The position numbers and the translations under genes are program-made. From Zanthoxylum bungeanum (taxonomy: Eukaryota; Streptophyta; Magnoliopsida; Sapindales; Rutaceae), in NCBI GenBank assembly GCA_019454045.1, contig SKCR01023732.1:620001-684000 (forward strand): DNA of 64,000 bases, written 5' to 3'. Position 1 is the stretch's first letter. The number at the start of each line of letters is the position of its first letter. The notes below the pieces were generated by a model. The model was not told the origin of the DNA. It saw nothing but the letters and a program-made list of their open reading frames with translations, and did no database searches. Below, one piece after another: positions 43,338-54,396 of this stretch.

Positions 43338-46300
43338 TCACTTTTCGATTCCAAGTTCTTTCGAGATTTCTCTTGTCAGGCTAAATTGAGAAGTGTTATG
43401 CCAAGGGAACAAGGTACGAGTAACTGGAAGTTTCCTCCGAAGATCCTGCAGCAGAATCAGAATCATAAGCGTTAGATGGCTCCTGACATAAAACTAAAAT
43501 TACATCTTAACTCTAAAAGAACTATCGTATTCCATGGATAATGAAATAAGAAGTGCACTAACATGATTGAAACACAAGCTTTATAACTAAGTTACAGGAC
43601 ATAGTCGAGCTAGCTGCTTCATAGCATACTTTTCCAATTACATTAATTTCTCTGTCACGAGTGGTCTTATCAAGGAAATTTCAAACACAATGTCCAGTTT
43701 TTAGAAGGCAGAACAGAAGGAAAGAAAATATACGAAAAAGTAACGCATCCGTTGATTTTTCTTAGAAACAAACAAGATGCCAAACACATCACAGAAGGCA
43801 TGATAGCGTAGAAGGGAAAGTATTATCTGAGTTTAATTTAAGTCAATATATAAGAGAACATCCCCCCAACTAATAAAGGTTCCATGGCTAATCTTGAACA
43901 TATTTCTCAAACTAGATGTTACCTTGAACGTGTTATCTGGCAAATTGGAGTAGGAGGCCTGTCAATGAGAAAATGGTGAGTAGGAACCTAGAAGTAAATA
44001 ATCAAGCATTTGAAAATCAGAAGAGCAAATTGAGAACCTCAAGAGATGTGAGGTACTCTGTCTCATGGTGACGAAGGATGTTGGAAATGGACATTGCTGA
44101 GTCATCAGGGGACTGAAACAAATTAGTCAAAAATATTAAATATATGTATGGATGATGAAAGAATAAAAAATGAAGTATTGAAAAAACAATAAGCTTCACA
44201 CACAAGATGCTTATTAGCAATTTTACATAAAAAACCAAGAAAATTGTAATTCTCTTGGAGTGGCCTATTGCAAATTTATGTTTGTTCTAGCTACCGATTC
44301 CTAACACCTAGTTAGCATCAAGACCAAGTAAGTTAGATGCCTTAGCATTGTCTTAATTTTGAAAATTGAAAAAAAAAATAGAAAGAATCCATTATTAAAT
44401 TGACATGTAATTTTGGGATAATCTACCTGAAAGAGCGTTGAATCTCTGCATTCATGCTTTGCATCTAACTGCACATTTCCCTCTTCAAAATAATGGGCAC
44501 CCACCTAGAACAAGAATAATGGACCAATCAAAAGGTTTATATTACCATGTAAATGACAATTGCGGAGTAAGCCGAACGTCATAAATCGGTCACGAAAAAC
44601 ACAAATCCTCATAGGCTCACAAATACCTGCAATTTTCCTTTTACTTCCAGTATTTGTGCTTCATCATGGAATTCAATGGTCCATACTGATCGCCAACTTC
44701 CATTACTGTTAATATTCCAGAAATATATTCGAGGTTAATAATACATCACATGCATGCTTCCCTTGGGTAACTAATACATCATATTGTCAGTTAACAAGTA
44801 AAAATACACCCAGAAAAAGCAAGAGATCTTATGGTACAAGTCCTCCTAAGCTCAACTCCATTGCCAAAGAAAAAGCATCAGAACAATTCAAGATGATTTG
44901 ATAGGATTCACAAACCAGAAGTTCTGCGGGCTAAGTCTAGAAGCAGAAATCACCGCAACAAGCTCAAAATCGAATCCCGGTCCCTCCACATCTTTTCCTT
45001 TAGTACAATAAACCGAACATACACCCTTTGGATAAGCTTCACCAACATATTTAAGTATTTCTGCATCCAGAGCAGACCTGCCACCAAAAATGATTTGGTC
45101 ACTGCTTAATCAAACATCAATAGTTCAGTTTTTTAACAACATAACAACCTCAACTGTGAGGCAAATCAATCAAACTGCATGACACATTGACAACACAATA
45201 ACCAATTCATGTGAATTAGAATAACAAACACGCCAAAATGGAGGCAGGTAATGGAACAATAAATTAGGAAAAGATCAACATTCTGAATATGTCTGAATCA
45301 AAGTTGCACAACAAACATAAGTCTTTAACTTCCAAATAGCCAGGCCTTGGATGAAACACTTCAAGATTCTAAATTCCGCATGATGAGTGGTAAAACAACT
45401 TATGGAAACTTCTCCATAATCAAGGGAAAACATCTATAAAGAGGAGATGGATAAAGCATACCGGAATTCTTCAACATACGCAGACGGAAGTTCCTCATCA
45501 CTTGCAGGTCTCACTTCTTTACAAATCTGAGCCAATTTAGCAAAAACAACATAAAAAAAAATCCAGGAAAAATCGATTATTTATATGAACATAAAAAGTA
45601 CAAAGTGCAAGATTTTTTAAACAATTAAAGAACTTACTTGTTTAACATGGTCGACTATAGCAACCTCGGCAGTCCTAGGATCAAGATACTCATTCTCACC
45701 AAGCTCACCAAATGATGTTACCAACACCTGAAAACACACAAAGAGAAAGAGATTCAAAATTTACAAGCATAAATAATACAGGATTTTAAATTACGAGATC
45801 AATTTTTCATTTTTTGTACCTACATACTAGACCAAAAAGCTAACAGAAAAACTAGAATGGTAATTTTGTAAATAATCTGATAACAAAATCAGAAAGGTGG
45901 CAGTATGCACACAAAGTAAGGAAAAAAAATTCAACTGCAGGCTCGGGCTATAATGTTTCAGCTAATTTCAATCACCACTTCGCACCCCTATTATAAACTA
46001 CAGTTAGGCTAATGTAAGCAGAATAAAATGACTTTCAGGTCTTTTCGGCTCTCATTTACATGAGAACTGGAATATTATTTTGTTATACGATTCTCACTTA
46101 AGCATAACTGCTTTAGAAATGCAATATTATTTTGTTGTACGATTCTCATTTAAGCATAACTGTAAAGCAGTTATATTTCTGACTTCTCGGTTAAATGAGG
46201 ACGAAAATAAACCTTTAAATTTGTTCAATGCATCCCGCGATTTTTTTCCCCGCAAAAGAGATACTGATTTTGCAAATTGTCTAATCTAGCCGAAATAAAT

Positions 46301-46832
46301 TAAAAACACTGAACCTCTCATTGATTATTGTCCTACAAACTAATCCTAAACTGCAACTCCTTACACAATAAACTAATTCTCCTTATACAACACATCAAAG
46401 TTCTTATAATTATAAATTAAACAAAGAATAACAAATAAGCTAACAATAATGAATCCATAATTAATTAATTAAATTAATTAATAAAAAGACTTACATCTCC
46501 GGCTCCAGCAGGCATTTGGAGGCAAATCATGTGAGATTTGTTATAGATTGGAAACGACTCAGAAACCGCCTCGTCGTACACTTCGTCGTCGTTTAATACC
46601 GACTTTAAGTCTGTAAATTTTGGTATAATTTTCTTGTTAATTAACTTAATATTTACACGGATCAGAAGCTACACAATTCCATTTGAACTTGTTTTTTTTT
46701 TTTTTTTTAAAAAAATATGAAAAATTGTTCACCTTTGGCGACGTATTGGATTTCGCCGGCAGGCGCGTTTAAGAGGAACCATTTGGCGATCTCTTTCTTC
46801 TGCTTTGTGCTTAGCTCCGCTTCTTCCGCCAT
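43338..46832 (-). CDS. CPA: F-actin-capping protein subunit alpha
   Basis: Ten minus-strand exons: 46832-46733, 46610-46495, 45727-45638, 45526-45462, 45077-44916, 44705-44627, 44504-44427, 44112-44038, 43958-43923 and 43445-43338. They total 909 nt and encode 302 residues in frame. Diagnostic segments of the CapZ alpha family are KWFLLNAPAGEIQYVAKDL near the start, NEYLDPRTAEVAIVDHVKQ, SPQNFCNGSWRSVW, VGAHYFEEGNVQLD and the C-terminal KLPVTRTLFPWHNTSQFSL, which belongs to the actin-binding tail. With the beta subunit it caps barbed ends of actin filaments in the cytosol. The length is normal for plants. A duplication breakpoint lies in intron 4. A 3' partial copy sits at 36031-37829. Confidence 0.95.
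46070..46170. repeat. Short direct repeat in intron 2 of the capping-protein gene
   Basis: Two copies about 52 bp apart share TACGATTCTCA(C/T)TTAAGCATAACTG. The function is unknown. Confidence 0.6.
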
Positions 46833-48286
46833 TGTTTTTTTTTTTTTCCTTCTACTTTTGAAACAACGACGCCGATCTGAAAAATATAAAATAAAGTTAA
46901 AAAATAAAATAAAATAAAATAAAATATCGGCACTTGAAAGAGAGGAGTATGTGAGTGGAAATTATTTTGGCGTGTAGATGTAGAGTAAGTATTAGTGTAT
47001 TACCACCATTCACAAAATAAAATACAAATAAAAAATTTCTAAATGTGATTTTATTTTTTAAGATTAGCACTATATTTAAAAGTTTTATTATTTTTTTTAA
47101 ACTATGTCGTTAAACCACTCAACTCACGCTTTTATAAAAAAAATATATTATAAACTCAAATTCAGGATCTGAAAATCAAATATTAAGTGTATTATCATCA
47201 AATCACACCCATTGACAGTATAATCGTGCAGTGAGCACAGAGTGAACTATTCTTTCACCTTTTAAAAGTGATATATTTTTTTAAAAAATGACATTAAATT
47301 TGGTTAATTATAAAAATGGTCACACTTACAAAAAAAAATTAATAACTAAGTATATGATTTTTGAATCAAATTTATTTTGGCAAATAAAAACAAAACTTCA
47401 AAATTTCTCAAACCCAAAGATTATGTATCAAGGGTGTTATTTTAGAGATATTTTGGTCCGAAATAGTATATTTTAGCTAATAAAATAAGAAATGTAGAAA
47501 TGAATCAATTTTATTTAAAAACTTAATGGGTCATTTTATAAATTTTCATATTTTTTTATTGAACCTCAAATACTCATCAAGATTATAAAGGCCCTACCAA
47601 TTAAGCACCAACAAGTTCCAATTTGTAACCTTTAGTCATTAATTTGTCATCAATATTTTTAATGATGATTAAATTAACATAATTGATTATTAATCGCTAA
47701 GTGCACTAAAAGGGGTTAAAAGAATCTCAACTAATCCTCTCAAAGTTGCATCTATTTATGAGTACCCAAAAATAGACCCGGCCAAGGTTCCGGTTCCGAA
47801 CCGGAACCGGTTGGAACTGGACGGTTCCAACCGGTTCCAACCGGTTCCGAAACCGAACCGGAACCTAACCGGTTCGGTTAGGGTTCCTCCCCTAGCCGAA
47901 CCGGTTGGAACCGTTCGGTTCCAACTGTTCCAACCGGAACCGTACGGTTCCGGTTGGAACCGATTTGAATTTATACAATAACATATTTTTTTAATTTTTA
48001 AGATAAAAATTTTATTTGTAATTAGTGTAATTATATAATGTAATTTAACGTAATTTGTAATTTACATAATTTTATTTGTAATTATGTAATTTTATTTCGG
48101 TTCCGGGAACCGAACTGCCGGCCCGCTCTACCCAAAAATTAACACAACCTTTTTAACTCACAAGCTAAGTTGACAACTCGTCAATTTCAACCCCCAAAAA
48201 AAAAACACTAAATATACAAGACAAGACTGGCTAATTTCTTTATTTGTTCATCATATTGATTCACCAACCAAAATTTTCATTTGCAA
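46833..48286. other. Promoter of the capping-protein gene, AT-rich spacer and 3' flank of the acyltransferase gene
   Basis: It contains a diverged SINE-like stretch at about 47098-47215 and the MITE at 47773-48130. No further gene is seen. Confidence 0.6.
47773..48130. mobile_element. Short non-autonomous hAT element, 358 bp
   Basis: The ends are TAGACCCGGCC and GGCCCGCTCTA, flanked by a perfect 8-bp duplication CCCAAAAA (47765-47772 and 48131-48138). It has the same termini and GGTTCC/GGAACC subterminal arrays as the 4.4-kb element at 7384-11800, so it is probably a deletion derivative mobilised by the same transposase. Confidence 0.9.
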
Positions 48287-51170
48287 TTAGCAAACATTCC
48301 ATTTTCCCAATAGATTTGCTTCCAAGTATTGTTTCCATGCCCTTAAAGGGCCGATCTCTCTAAAACTGGCAGCACTATCTGTTGTTCTACCATTCGTGAA
48401 CAAGCCTCTAGCTGCGAAACCCATGAGCTCAGATGGGTCCATGTAGCCGCGCATCCTTGAAGCCAATGCATCTCCGTATGATAATCCCATTTTGAAGAAT
48501 GAGCGTTCATGTGTAGGCGATGGAACTTGAGTTTCTTGTCCTTGCGAGTAATCTTCATTACGTATGTGATTTTGCAAGACAAATGATTCTTGGTCGACCT
48601 GTTGCAAGAGATCAGCTACATGTTCAGCGTTTGGTTGTTCAAGAGCCAATCTGTCAACCTGGAGTTTTATTTGCTGCATTCGGCGACCAATCCTTGAAGC
48701 AACTGCATCATAGAGTTTTCCTCTCGATAAGTGTTTGGTTTGCTCTTCATTGAGCAGGTCATCAAACTCAATCGGGTCACCAATAAGTACAGTTACCTAC
48801 AAAATAACAAAACATCACACAAGTTATTATTTGGACATCTGGAATTAATCACACGAGTAATAAATAGAAGTTTAACAATCATGGTGGAATAGAACCATCG
48901 AATCATCGACAGAATATCACCACCACAAGACAATATTTATTACCACCTAGGAAGGCTACAATGATCTGAAACCTCTCAAGAGTGACGGCAATCTTGCCTC
49001 CCTATAAAGAAGGGAGAGGGAGTGGGAAGGAGAAAGGGTGGCCATAGGTGAGTAAATCTTGCATACTACGATGCAAGGCTATGACTGGTGTGAATATTCA
49101 GCAGAAGTTGAATCCAATTTTGAATAAGAATATTGAGGCCACAGGAAATTTGTTGGCAAAACATATCTACTATTGCAGTGCAAGAGTTTGAGAACCTTCT
49201 ATGCAAATGAACACACAATACTTGAGACTACTTACCGTCTTGCCAATCCTTGGGAAGCTGGCTCCTATAGGCATGACATCCTGCATTCCAGTATGTACAA
49301 ATGGAATAACCATTGGGACATTATCCGCATCCAGGATCAACCTATTGGAGTGTTCACATGGAATTGTTCATAAGAAAATAAATTCTCAAGAGAAATAGAA
49401 ACGACATATCTCTTAATGTCTAAAAGGCAAAGAAAGACTCAAAAAATTATAAATCAGAACCAAGTTTGCATATGATCAATGTTCGAAACCTCTTGTCCAT
49501 AGGGGAAGACAATAAATAAACTTATCTGACAAAAAATTCTTACCTCCCAACACCCCTCTTGGGAGACCCTATCGTTTTTCCACCATCCCGTGAACGACTA
49601 CCTTCTGGAAAGATGTGAACCCACCCACCACTATTTAATTTTGAAATAGCAATGTCCATACCCTGCAGCATATGAAAGAAGCAAGCTGACAAATAATCTT
49701 CATATACTTGTTAAAAGACAAATTCAGTAAAGCATACCTTCTGATAGATCCCCTCACCGCGAGAAACTGGCAGCACTTTTACACTTTGGAAGAATGCAGT
49801 AGTCACAGGATTTTTAAAACACCGATCAGTTGCACAAAGCGTCCATCTCAAGTTCTGAGCATCCAAAAGAACACTTGGTGGAAGTAACGAAGCAATAACA
49901 AATGGATCATCCACAGAGGCAACATGGTTGCTGACCTGCAAAGGAGAAGCAATCCATTTATAAGCTCGAAAATGGAAATGAGCATTTTTATTAAAAACAT
50001 CTAAAATTTTATTAGCACATCTATGGAAGAAAATTAGTTGAACTTACTGTTATAAGAGGCTTATTCTTAGGTCTGTGTAACAATGCATCATGTAACTTTT
50101 CCAAACCATACACCTGCCGGACCAGAGAAACCCAAATTAAAAGCAATAAACATCAAAATACAAAGGCACTATGAGGTGCAAAGAATTTAAATCAAGTGAA
50201 CAAACCTGGACATGATTAAGGCCGTGCATAAAGACATGACAAACATTCCCAATGACAGGAACAGCTACAGCTTGAAGCATGCGAAGAATTACAGAGTCTT
50301 CCTCCACATTTAAATCTTTACTCACTGCAACCGCAAGAATTTCACAAAATCACAATTCAGAGACACAGCGCCACTAATCTTACAACCATATAAAGAATCA
50401 AAGCTACCCAAAGGACCAACGAAAACACTCAGTTTAATGTCTTTTCATTTACACTCATTTGCTTTGCAGTTTTCTTCTCAACAAAGTTATCAAGGATAGC
50501 TTAAACTCTCAACCAAGCTCATAAAATTCATCTAACGAGGATAAATCCAATTCACAAACATTATTCCATTCAATTTCAAAAGATAATGCATTAATAGTAC
50601 TGCACAATTTTTTTTTTTGGTTCGAATTTTATACAAGTCTAAACCGTTGTTCCAAATTAAACAAACTAATTTCAACAATCAACAAAAATTAAAATTGATT
50701 ATCAAACAACACATAACAAATTTTTGCTTATAAGAGCAGAAAAACAAAATCATAATTTTTTTTTTAAGCTTCATCTTAGTTTTTTAACAATATTTTTGAC
50801 AATATCTGTCCTTTTCGCAATATCAAAAGCGCTTTTGCGATCATTCTGTAATGTTATAATGAAATAGCCAAAAGCGCTTTTAAAATAAGAAAAAGCACTT
50901 AAAGCGAGCACAGATTGAGAGAGAGAGAGAGAGAGAGAGACCTCGCTTGCGGTAGAAAGTGGAAGTGGAAGGAAGCGACTCACGGCGGAAATCACGGAAA
51001 AGACGGAACCAGCGTTCGACGGTAGATGAAAACGAACCGTTTTCAGAAAATATCACCGGGCGGCGGCGGTGTTTGTCGACAACCACACGGAAACGGTCCC
51101 TGAGCCGCAGCTGAAGCGCACGTGCCTTGTTCTTCCACAGATCTCCTCGTTCTATTCTCTGCACATTCAT
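48287..51170 (-). CDS. Tafazzin-like phospholipid/glycerol acyltransferase
   Basis: Seven minus-strand exons: 51170-50942, 50324-50206, 50113-50048, 49935-49738, 49662-49544, 49341-49236 and 48796-48287. They total 1,347 nt and encode 448 residues. It has the acyltransferase motifs HX4D (H142-D147 in SNHVASVDDPF) and FPEG (222-225, in FPEGSRSRDGG), plus VPMVIPFVHTGM. The hydrophobic stretch near residues 91-112 precedes the catalytic core, as in tafazzins. The C-terminal 150 residues form a plant-specific polar tail. The likely role is acyl transfer on phospholipids such as cardiolipin at mitochondrial membranes; the substrate is family inference. The start is the first ATG in frame (MNVQRIERGDLW). 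A CT microsatellite begins at the exon 1 donor site. Confidence 0.9.
50921..50940. repeat. (GA)n microsatellite at the exon 1 donor of the acyltransferase gene
   Basis: On the gene strand the donor GT is followed directly by about ten CT units. Length changes here would alter the donor context. Confidence 0.8.
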
Positions 51171-51239
51171 TTTCAACAATATTTTATATATATATTATAT
51201 ATTTATTTATTTATTATTTTGACGCGATTTGATCTGATG

Positions 51240-51445
51240 TTTTATGGATTTAGATTTTAGGGGAAGAGAGGCGCGAGTGTGGAGGCGAAAGAGAGAGTGT
51301 TTTATGTGATGATGGGGGCTAATGTGCGCGGTGGAGGATCGTGCGCATGTTAGATTGGGCCCGTGATTCTTGATAGCATTCGGTCCGACGAAAAATCAGT
51401 GTGGGCCCATCATGAAGCTGACACGTGGACGGATAGATTTTTAAC
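51240..51445. repeat. Upstream region of the acyltransferase gene, duplicated at 59955-60500
   Basis: Segments such as AGAGGCGCGAGTGTGGAGGC, GGCTAATGTGCGC, GATTGGGCCCG, ATAGCA(T/A)TCGGTCCGA and TGACACGTGGA occur here and, in the same order and orientation, at 59970-60500. Confidence 0.8.
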
Positions 51446-51532
51446 ACGTGTTTATAATAATTAATATTTTAATCCATAAAATAATAAACTACTATTCATT
51501 GTCTCTCACCTCTTTCACGTTCTCCCCAATAA

Positions 51533-51734
51533 GAGTCCAAATTTTTTGTCTCATCAATTATGCTCAACTTCATACTCCACCAGTCAAATTTGGACAACTA
51601 ATATCTCTCATTAAATGAGAGAACTCTGATTTTAACACTCACCAATCAAAATTCAATGAGAGATATTAATTGTCCAAATTTGATTGATGGAGCATGAAGT
51701 GAAGCATAATTAATGGGACAGAAGATTTGGACTC
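51533..51734. mobile_element. Foldback MITE with 80-bp arms
   Basis: Left arm 51533-51612 and right arm 51655-51734 are inverted copies (GAGTCCAAAT... to ...ATCTCTCATT) with about 85-90 percent identity by eye, separated by 42 bp. It lies about 360 bp upstream of the acyltransferase start codon. The transposon family is not determined. Confidence 0.75.
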
Positions 51735-51872
51735 ACGCCATTAGCTAGGTCAAATTGAAGCTCTCTCAAGCAAGTTCTCAAGCTAGTAAGTTTCTTCACT
51801 TTTACTTCTTTTCAATTTCGAGTTTCAAGCAAGAATCTCTCTTCTCCATTTTCAACCCATGGTAAAAATTAA

Positions 51873-52413
51873 AGTTATTTACATTTTATTATTAAAGTTA
51901 GTATAAAATAACAATTAGGTACTATGAATATTAACATATTATACTTTACTATTAAACTTATATAAAATTTAACATTTTACTATTTTTCCATCTAAACCGT
52001 TAATTGACCTTTAATTATATCATTTAAAAAATATATCTAAATCTTATATATAACAATAAAAGAAATGAAATCAACAATCACATTTATAAAAATACTTCAG
52101 TCTCTAAACTGTGCATATAACCCAACAAAGTAAAGAAATTAATTTACCAAAATAATTTAATAATTAACATTCTCATATTAACCAAAATACTTTAAATGTA
52201 TTATAATTTATAATAATTTATGGGTTAAAACTATTTTATCCTTACGATGTCAGTATGATGTCAGGGTTAATTGGTGGTCAATTAATGGTTTGGACGGAAA
52301 AATAGTAAAATGTTAAATTTTATATAAATTTAATAGTAAAGTGTAATATATTAATATTTATAGTATCCAATTGTTATTTTATCATAACTTTAATAATAAA
52401 ATGTAAATAATCA
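51873..52413. mobile_element. Mutator-like MITE with ~150-bp terminal inverted repeats
   Basis: Left arm about 51873-52020 and right arm about 52270-52413 are inverted copies (GTTATTTACATTTTATTATT on the left). They are flanked by the same 9-10 bp, TAAAAATTAA, at 51863-51872 and 52414-52423. Long inverted repeats with 9-10 bp duplications point to Mutator-like elements. No transposase is present. Confidence 0.75.
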
Positions 52414-52439
52414 TAAAAATTAAGCTTAATTGGTTTCTT

Positions 52440-53078
52440 TTGGCGCGAATATGAAAGTTAGAATGATGATTGATGTTGTTAATGATGGTATGTAAGGGTT
52501 TTGAGCTTGATTTTGATTGAAATTATCAAACCCCAAAATGGGTCTCCCTGACCGAGCTTAAAAGAATGATGAAAAACTTGAATTTCTGTGATTTTGTGGT
52601 TTAAATTTGTTGATGATGGTTTTTGGTTCCCAATAAGTTAGAACTCCGAGGAATGGTATAAAGGGGTTTTCACTACCTATATAAGGGGCGCAGGCCCAGG
52701 TAGCAGAGGTGTTCGACCCAACAAAGAGACCAGACTTGTTTGCGTTCATGACTGATCCGAGATGGTCAATGACTGCTGACCCGATCCGGTGGCTCAGTAA
52801 CTGGTAGGGCTGGCCGAAGTGGTAATAATGGTATGATCAGGATCAAATGACGTAAGCCCTACATGAGAACTTGCACTTGACAGATAACAGGCTGGAGGTA
52901 GCGTGTGGCAGAATGTATAGTAATTTGGTTTAAAGAGATGTCAGATGGCAGAGTTATTTTGGGCAGAGCAGTTGTGGAAGAAAGTCATCGCATTGATGGT
53001 AAATTCATGTGGGTGACGTCACGGGGATAATGTAATAGTAGAATTTGCCCTAGTATATAAAGGGTTTGAAAGTTCATT
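52440..53078 (+). promoter_or_regulatory. Promoter-like repeat in front of the Copia insertion, possibly part of an older LTR
   Basis: It holds TGACGTAAG near 52849, TGACGTCAC near 53016 and a TATA box TATATAAAGGG at 53054-53064, just upstream of the insertion site. The continuation beyond the Copia element (59421-59590) has no gene but contains CACGTTATATAAACTTC. A solo LTR of another retroelement is possible; its borders were not found. Confidence 0.4.
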
Positions 53079-53083
53079 GTAAG

Positions 53084-53611
53084 TGTTGTAAATTCTTCAT
53101 TTATAAAGGGCTTTTATGTCTTTTGTATGGGAGAGGGGTGGTTACTAACCATGAAGGGTTACAACCCCACCCAAGGGGTGCCCCTTTTGGCACCCCTCCA
53201 TGCCTTATAAAAGAAGGCTTACCCTCCAAATTTGGTGGTTGGAAATTTGGCAGAAAAGACTAGACATATAAATCCTGCATTCTCAGACACTTGTTTTCCC
53301 TTTGTTTTGAGAAGAGATCCACCATCTTCCTTGTTCAAACACTTGTCAAGGAGTGCACCTTGGACAAGAAGCATCCAAGTTATCCTGGGAGAACGTTGGC
53401 CAATTCGGATCCGTAGAGCACCTGTGACGGGGCCAATAAGTTCTTAAGGACAGAGAACTTCTCGACTTGGACAATCTCAGTAACATCTGAATTTCTTATT
53501 AGTCCTTATATTGTTTTGGGTTTAGGGTTTTGCATATAGATTTTGCTGTGAATTGATATGTTGTGTTTGCATGTTAAATTTACTGTTTGATTACACTAAA
53601 TTATACCAACA
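53084..53611 (+). repeat. Copia 5' LTR
   Basis: Starts TGTTGTAAATTC and ends TATACCAACA. It carries GGGGTTGTAACCC-like inverted motifs near 53145-53180 and a CCTTATAAAAG box at 53201-53211 that may be the TATA element. Confidence 0.95.
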
Positions 53612-53712
53612 ATCTTAAGAACTTATTGTATCGTGTTATTAAATAGTAATTTGCATGTTAGGGTTTTAATATTTTCTGGAAAATACGAACTGTGCATGAA
53701 AAACCCGTAGGG

Positions 53713-54050
53713 CGTTCGAACGCCCAACGCACGCGAAGGCTAAAAATTTGAATTCTCATAAGAACGTTCGAACGCGTCTTCAAACGCAACTCGAACGAAA
53801 GCCTTCTGCCTTAGAACGTTCGAACGCGTACTAAACGCAACTCGAACGCAAACTCTCTGGAATCATTCCGTTCGAACGCGTTCACGAACGCTATACGAAC
53901 GTGAACTCTCTGGAATCAATCCGTTCGAACGCGTTTCAAACGCTACTCGAACGTGAACTCTCTGGAAACACATCGTTCGAACGCGTTATCAAACGCAACA
54001 CGAACGCACACACACTGGACAGTCTCGTTCGAACGTAGATACGAACGCGA
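53713..54050 (+). repeat. 52-bp tandem repeat with palindromic core, seven copies, in the retrotransposon leader
   Basis: The palindrome CGTTCGAACG occurs at 53713, 53765, 53817, 53869, 53922, 53974 and 54026 (the spacing is 52 bp five times and 53 once). Between cores the units share AAACGCAACTCGAACG and ACTCTCTGGAA. It lies between the 5' LTR and the GAG start, in the untranslated leader. Confidence 0.95.
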
Positions 54051-54396
54051 CACTAACGATATAGTCCTGTAATTCCTATAAACTGCAAACTTAAATAATA
54101 TTAACTTGGTAAGTCATATACTGTTAACACATTAATCTTGGAAGTATAGATTTAAGTTATTATTAGGTTGTTCAATTATCACAAGCATTCACATAGTGAT
54201 AAAGTTGAAATTGTTTGATTGTTGCATAATTGGTTGAGAATTTAAAGTGTAATAATACACAAGTAATTCCATCCAATCTTGATTGAATTATATATATCTA
54301 CATTTATCGTTTATCACTTTGAACAAGATCATTCGTTGATCATTGTGCAATTTGTCTTTCGTAGACTAATTGACCCTGTTGATTTTCCAGTTACAT

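Larger units (their letters stand above)
38127..45376. repeat. Tandem segmental duplication, unit 2 (about 7.2 kb)
   Basis: This is a direct repeat of 30988-38126. Differences seen include a longer poly-A run (about 42727-42767), three copies instead of about one of a 135-bp repeat after the tRNA gene, a few small indels and scattered substitutions. Right of 45376 the sequence is unique intron 4 of the capping-protein gene. Confidence 0.95.

Noticed and set aside
53066..53447. Frames within the LTRs (also 58883-59256)
   Set aside because: LTR sequence is regulatory; the same frames appear in both LTRs with a one-base difference.
53713..54050. 52-bp spaced palindromes considered as a CRISPR array
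   Set aside because: The spacers are not unique but repeat the same consensus, and the array is in the leader of a plant retrotransposon.
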